Assembly: GCA_018609825.1 (NCBI GenBank)
Contig: JAHEOA010000052.1
Span: 1 to 9,538, forward strand
Direction of reading: 5' to 3'
DNA from: Candidatus Bipolaricaulota bacterium
GTDB taxonomy: Bacteria > Bipolaricaulota > Bipolaricaulia > RBG-16-55-9
DNA: 9,538 bases
The translations under genes were made by a program, and so were the position numbers. Shown one piece after another: positions 6,557 through 9,538 of this stretch. A model generated the notes under the pieces. That model was not told where the DNA came from. It saw only the letters and a list, made by a program, of their open reading frames with translations, and searched no databases. The number at the start of each line of letters is the position of its first letter. Position 1 is the first letter of the stretch.

Positions 6557-8494
6557 ATGGCGGAGGAGATCGTCTGGCGACCGTCCGATGAGCTGATTGC
6601 CCAGAGCAACGTCAAGCGCTTCATGGACGCCCACGGCATGGCGAGCTACGACGAGTTGGTTCAGCGCTCCACGGACGACGTGGCCTGGTTCTGGGACGCC
6701 GTCGTCGAGGATCTGGCGATCCCCTTCTTGGAGCCGTACGACCGCGTCTTGGACACGTCCAAGGGAGTCGCCTGGGCGGAGTGGTTCGTCGGCGGTCGGA
6801 TCAACCTCGCCCATGCCTGTGTGGACCAACACGCGGCCGGCGAACGCAAGGACGCTGTGGCGCTCATCTGGGAAGGCGAGGACCAATCGATCGTCCGTTG
6901 GACCTACGGGGAGCTGGCCGAGGCGACCAATCGCCTGGCCAACGGCCTGAACGAGCTCGGGGTCAGCAAGGGGGACGTCGTTGGGCTGTTCATGCCCATG
7001 TTGCCCGAGACGGTCGCAGCGTTCATGGCGATCGCCAAACTGGGCGCGATCCTCGTGCCGATCTTCAGCGGCTTCGGAGCCGAGGCGGTCGCGGTGCGAC
7101 TCCAGGACGCGGGGGCCAAGGCGCTGGTCACCGCTGACGGCTTCTGTCGCAAGGGCAAGGTGGTGCCCATGAAGCGGATCGCCGACGAGGCGGTGGCACA
7201 GTCGCCCGGCGTCGAATCCGTCGTCGTCCATCGACGCACGGGGGAATCGATCCCCTGGACCGAGGGGCGCGATCACTGGTGTGACGACCTCATGGAGCGC
7301 TCCTCGGCCGAGCGGGCGCCGGAGCCGACCGAGTCGGAAGCCCCCTTCATGATCATCTACACCTCGGGCACGACGGGCCGACCCAAAGGGGCCGTCCATG
7401 TGCACGGCGGCTTCACCGTCAAAGTGGCCGAGGAGGTCGCCTATCAGACCGATCTTCGGGACGGCGACGTGCTCTATTGGGTCAGCGACATGGGCTGGAT
7501 CATGGGCCCGTGGGAGGTCGTCGGCGGATTGGCCCTGGGTGGCACGGTCTTCATCTACGAGGGCGCCCCGGACTATCCCCAGCCCGATCGGCTCTGGGCC
7601 ATGATCGAGCGGCATCGCGTCACCCAACTGGGGGTGTCGCCGACGCTGATTCGGGCGCTCATGAAGCACGGCACGGCGCCCCTGGAGCGACACGATCTCA
7701 GTTCGTTGCGCGTCATCGGCTCCACGGGCGAGCCCTGGAATCCGGAACCTTATCAGTGGTGCCTCGATCACGTCGGCGGCGGGCGTTGCCCCATCATCAA
7801 CCTCTCCGGCGGCACGGAGATCGGCGCGTGCTTCCTCTCGCCGCATCCGATCAATGAGCTCAAGTCTTGCACGCTGCGCGGGCCCGCGCTCGGCATGGAC
7901 GTCGACGTCTACGATCCCTCGGGCGAGTCGGTGCGCGGCAAGGTCGGCGAGCTCGTCTGCAAGCAGCCCTGGCCGGGCATGACCCGCGGGCTCTGGCAGG
8001 ACCCGGATCGCTACATTGAGACCTACTGGTCGGGGTTCAAGGGCGTCTGGACCCACGGCGACTGGGCCTACATCGATGACGACGGCCACTGGTTCCTGCA
8101 GGGCCGCAGCGACGACACCATCAAGGTCGCCGGCAAGCGGCTCGGCCCAGCCGAGGTCGAGTCGGTGCTGGTGGAGCACCCGGCCGTGGCCGAGTCCGCC
8201 GCGATCGGCGTTCCCGACGAGGTCAAGGGGCAGGCCATCTGGGGCTTGGTCACGCTGCGCCCTGAGCATGAGGCCAGCGACACGCTGGAGCGCGAGCTGA
8301 AGGAGTTGGCGGCCGATCACCTGGGGAAATCGTTCACGCCGGCCCGGATCATCTTCGTCTCCGATCTGCCCAAAACGCGCAACGCGAAGATCCTTCGTCG
8401 AGCGGCGCGCGCGGTGGCCGTCGGTGAGGATCCGGGCGACCTCTCCAGTTTGGAGAACCCCGAGGCGCTCGACGAGATCCGCGACGCCATCTGA
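6557..8494 (+). CDS. AMP-forming acyl-CoA synthetase, acetyl-CoA synthetase-like
   Basis: Activates a carboxylic acid with ATP to an acyl-adenylate and transfers it to CoA. The 645 residues match acetyl-CoA synthetase in length. An ACS-type N-terminal segment precedes the AMP-binding domain. The P-loop YTSGTTGRPKG is at 268-278, MGWIMGPWEVVGG follows, then SGGTE at 417-421, HGDW at 500-503 and the hinge RSDDTIKVAGKRL at 517-529. The catalytic lysine is Lys611 in PKTRNAKILRR, the residue that acetylation controls in Salmonella Acs. The acetate-limiting WWQTE motif of true Acs is replaced by SGGTE, so Gly418 stands in place of Trp414. This resembles enzymes with larger substrates, for example acetoacetyl-CoA synthetases, so I avoid the symbol acs. 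The start ATG has GAGGT 7 bases upstream. The otsB gene follows after 8 bases. Confidence 0.9.
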   Translation: MAEEIVWRPSDELIAQSNVKRFMDAHGMASYDELVQRSTDDVAWFWDAVVEDLAIPFLEPYDRVLDTSKGVAWAEWFVGGRINLAHACVDQHAAGERKDAVALIWEGEDQSIVRWTYGELAEATNRLANGLNELGVSKGDVVGLFMPMLPETVAAFMAIAKLGAILVPIFSGFGAEAVAVRLQDAGAKALVTADGFCRKGKVVPMKRIADEAVAQSPGVESVVVHRRTGESIPWTEGRDHWCDDLMERSSAERAPEPTESEAPFMIIYTSGTTGRPKGAVHVHGGFTVKVAEEVAYQTDLRDGDVLYWVSDMGWIMGPWEVVGGLALGGTVFIYEGAPDYPQPDRLWAMIERHRVTQLGVSPTLIRALMKHGTAPLERHDLSSLRVIGSTGEPWNPEPYQWCLDHVGGGRCPIINLSGGTEIGACFLSPHPINELKSCTLRGPALGMDVDVYDPSGESVRGKVGELVCKQPWPGMTRGLWQDPDRYIETYWSGFKGVWTHGDWAYIDDDGHWFLQGRSDDTIKVAGKRLGPAEVESVLVEHPAVAESAAIGVPDEVKGQAIWGLVTLRPEHEASDTLERELKELAADHLGKSFTPARIIFVSDLPKTRNAKILRRAARAVAVGEDPGDLSSLENPEALDEIRDAI

Positions 8495-8502
8495 CCGTTG
8501 AG

Positions 8503-9294
8503 ATGCAGATCCTCCATGCCCAGCTCGATCTGGACGGGTTCTTTCGGGGCCTGGCTGCGGCCGAGGAACGTGTCCTGTTTCTCGATTTCGACGGCACGCT
8601 CGCGCCCTTCCGCGACGACCGCCATGCGGTCGTCCCCTACGACGGCGTCCGCGAGCGACTGACCGCCATGCTGCGCGACGGCCACACCCGGATCGTGGTC
8701 GTCACGGGTCGCGTTGCCCGTGAGATGCCCAAATTGTTGGGGCTGGACCCGATCCCGGAGATCTGGGGCACCCACGGCTGGGAGCGCCGTTATCCCGACG
8801 GCTCCGTGGAGGGCCCCGATCTCGACCTTCGGACGGAGAGTGCGCTGGGTGCGGCGTTCGAGCATGCGCGGTCGCTGGACCTCGGCGATCGCCTTGAGCG
8901 CAAACCGGCCACCGTGGCTGTCCACACGCGCGGTCTCTCGCCTCGTGAGGCGTCCGATCTGGTTGAGCGCGTCGAGGGCTTGTGGCGGCCGCTGGCCGAG
9001 GACACGGCGGCCGAGCTGCACGCCTTCGACGGCGGCCTGGAGATGCGCGTGCCGGGATGCGACAAGGGAACGGCCGTGGCGACCGTGCTGAGCGAGATGA
9101 ACGATCCCGTCGCGGCCTATCTGGGCGACGACCGGACCGACGAGGACGGGTTCAAGGCGCTCGGAGACCGTGGATTGAGCGTGTTGGTGCGCGACGGTTT
9201 TCGCGAGACCGCGGCCGACGTCTGGATTCGGCCGCCCGAGCAGCTGTTACAATGGCTGGACCGCTGGCACGCGGCCAGCAAGGGGGATTCTTGA
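8503..9294 (+). CDS. otsB: trehalose-6-phosphate phosphatase
   Basis: Removes phosphate from trehalose 6-phosphate to give trehalose, an osmoprotectant. The 263-residue protein is a HAD-superfamily phosphatase of normal OtsB length. Motif I is FLDFDGTLAPF with nucleophile Asp28 and acid/base Asp30. Motif II is VTGR (67-70), with GTHGWERR following as in OtsB. Lys188 is in DKGTAV, and motif IV is LGDDRTDED (207-215). The cap domain lies between motif II and Lys188. The ATG at 8503 is 8 bases after the synthetase stop, and only a poor Shine-Dalgarno (GTTGAG) precedes it, so translation is probably coupled. The partner trehalose-6-phosphate synthase (otsA) is not in the window. The GH15 gene 4.6 kb upstream may belong to the same pathway. 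The gene ends in a TTGA overlap with a possible TTG start of the mscS-like gene. Confidence 0.93.
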   Translation: MQILHAQLDLDGFFRGLAAAEERVLFLDFDGTLAPFRDDRHAVVPYDGVRERLTAMLRDGHTRIVVVTGRVAREMPKLLGLDPIPEIWGTHGWERRYPDGSVEGPDLDLRTESALGAAFEHARSLDLGDRLERKPATVAVHTRGLSPREASDLVERVEGLWRPLAEDTAAELHAFDGGLEMRVPGCDKGTAVATVLSEMNDPVAAYLGDDRTDEDGFKALGDRGLSVLVRDGFRETAADVWIRPPEQLLQWLDRWHAASKGDS

Positions 9295-9296
9295 GC

Positions 9297-9538
9297 GTGG
9301 ACGTGTCGACCTTGTCGGTCTACAACAACGACCTCATGCGGTGGCTCGTCGCCATTGGCGTCGTGATCGGCGTCTTCATTGGCCTCCGGTTGCTTATCGG
9401 GCAGGTCATCCGGCGGCTCAGTGCCCTCGCCAGCCGCAGCGAGACCGACGTCGATGACCTCGTCGTCAAGCTGATCGACCGCACCAAGTGGCTGGTGCTG
9501 CTCGCCGTGGCGATCTACGGCGGCTCGCTGGCGCTGGC
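9297..9538 (+). CDS. MscS-like mechanosensitive ion channel, 3'-truncated by window edge
   Basis: The first 80 or so residues of a membrane protein: a short N-terminal tail, a hydrophobic segment at about residues 16-34 (WLVAIGVVIGVFIGLRLLI), and an amphipathic linker ending in SETDVDDLVVKLIDRT. A second hydrophobic segment then runs off the end from about residue 65. Helix, a charged 'T-D-x-D-D-L' linker, helix is the usual N-terminal layout of small MscS-family channels, which release solutes on hypo-osmotic shock. The pore helix and beta domain that would confirm this lie outside the window. The start is uncertain: GTG at 9297 has AAGGGGG 10 bases upstream, and an in-frame TTG at 9291 overlaps the otsB stop with 4-base spacing. 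Tight linkage to otsB suggests joint osmotic-stress expression (inference). Confidence 0.75.
   Translation, partial: MDVSTLSVYNNDLMRWLVAIGVVIGVFIGLRLLIGQVIRRLSALASRSETDVDDLVVKLIDRTKWLVLLAVAIYGGSLAL

Noticed and set aside
6471..6596. 41-codon ATG frame inside the leader, overlapping the synthetase start (contains three Cys)
   Set aside because: It has no ribosome-binding site, its start lies inside the predicted stem loop, and its peptide resembles nothing known. A regulatory leader peptide is not excluded but not supported.
6275..8320. 681-codon minus-strand open frame antisense to the acyl-CoA synthetase
   Set aside because: No recognisable domain and composition typical of antisense frames in high-G+C DNA. 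The plus strand encodes a complete motif-bearing enzyme.

Overview
The window is G+C-rich, compactly coded bacterial DNA (roughly two-thirds G+C by eye). It has leaderless-looking gene overlaps, clear Shine-Dalgarno sites and no mobile-element, phage or CRISPR signature. The gene set suggests an aerobic heterotroph with a conventional central metabolism. Protein surfaces look somewhat rich in Asp/Glu, which would fit a halotolerant or halophilic bacterium (Rhodothermota, Chloroflexota or a proteobacterium are all possible). The sequence alone does not fix the phylum.

Layout: (1) 2-3914, plus strand: a tight operon of glucose-6-phosphate dehydrogenase (zwf, its first 30-odd codons cut off by the window edge), 6-phosphogluconolactonase (pgl) and a cytosolic GH15 trehalase/glucoamylase-type hydrolase. 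The reading frames overlap at both junctions. (2) 4003-5391, plus strand: a flavin disulfide oxidoreductase resembling dihydrolipoamide dehydrogenase and mercuric reductase, with its own strong ribosome-binding site. (3) 5421-5461: a perfect 12-bp hairpin between convergent genes. (4) 5474-6097, minus strand: a WrbA-type NAD(P)H:quinone oxidoreductase. (5) 6098-6556: a 459-base non-coding divergent region full of inverted repeats, with a candidate promoter for each flanking gene, a palindromic operator-like site and a foldable leader. (6) 6557-9294, plus strand: an ACS-like acyl-CoA synthetase followed 8 bases later by trehalose-6-phosphate phosphatase (otsB). (7) 9297 to the window end: the first ~80 codons of an MscS-like mechanosensitive channel.

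How the genes may work together (inference): zwf and pgl feed the oxidative pentose phosphate pathway and yield NADPH. GH15 could release glucose from trehalose or an alpha-glucan upstream of them, although no glucokinase is visible. The disulfide reductase and WrbA use reduced nicotinamide nucleotides. OtsB makes trehalose, and the MscS-like channel would vent solutes on osmotic downshift. The theme is carbon and compatible-solute turnover, redox balance and osmotic stress.

I see no clearly new multi-gene system. The part least explained by known families is the structured non-coding region 6154-6524. Next are the acyl-CoA synthetase with an opened acyl pocket and the placement of GH15 inside a zwf-pgl operon.
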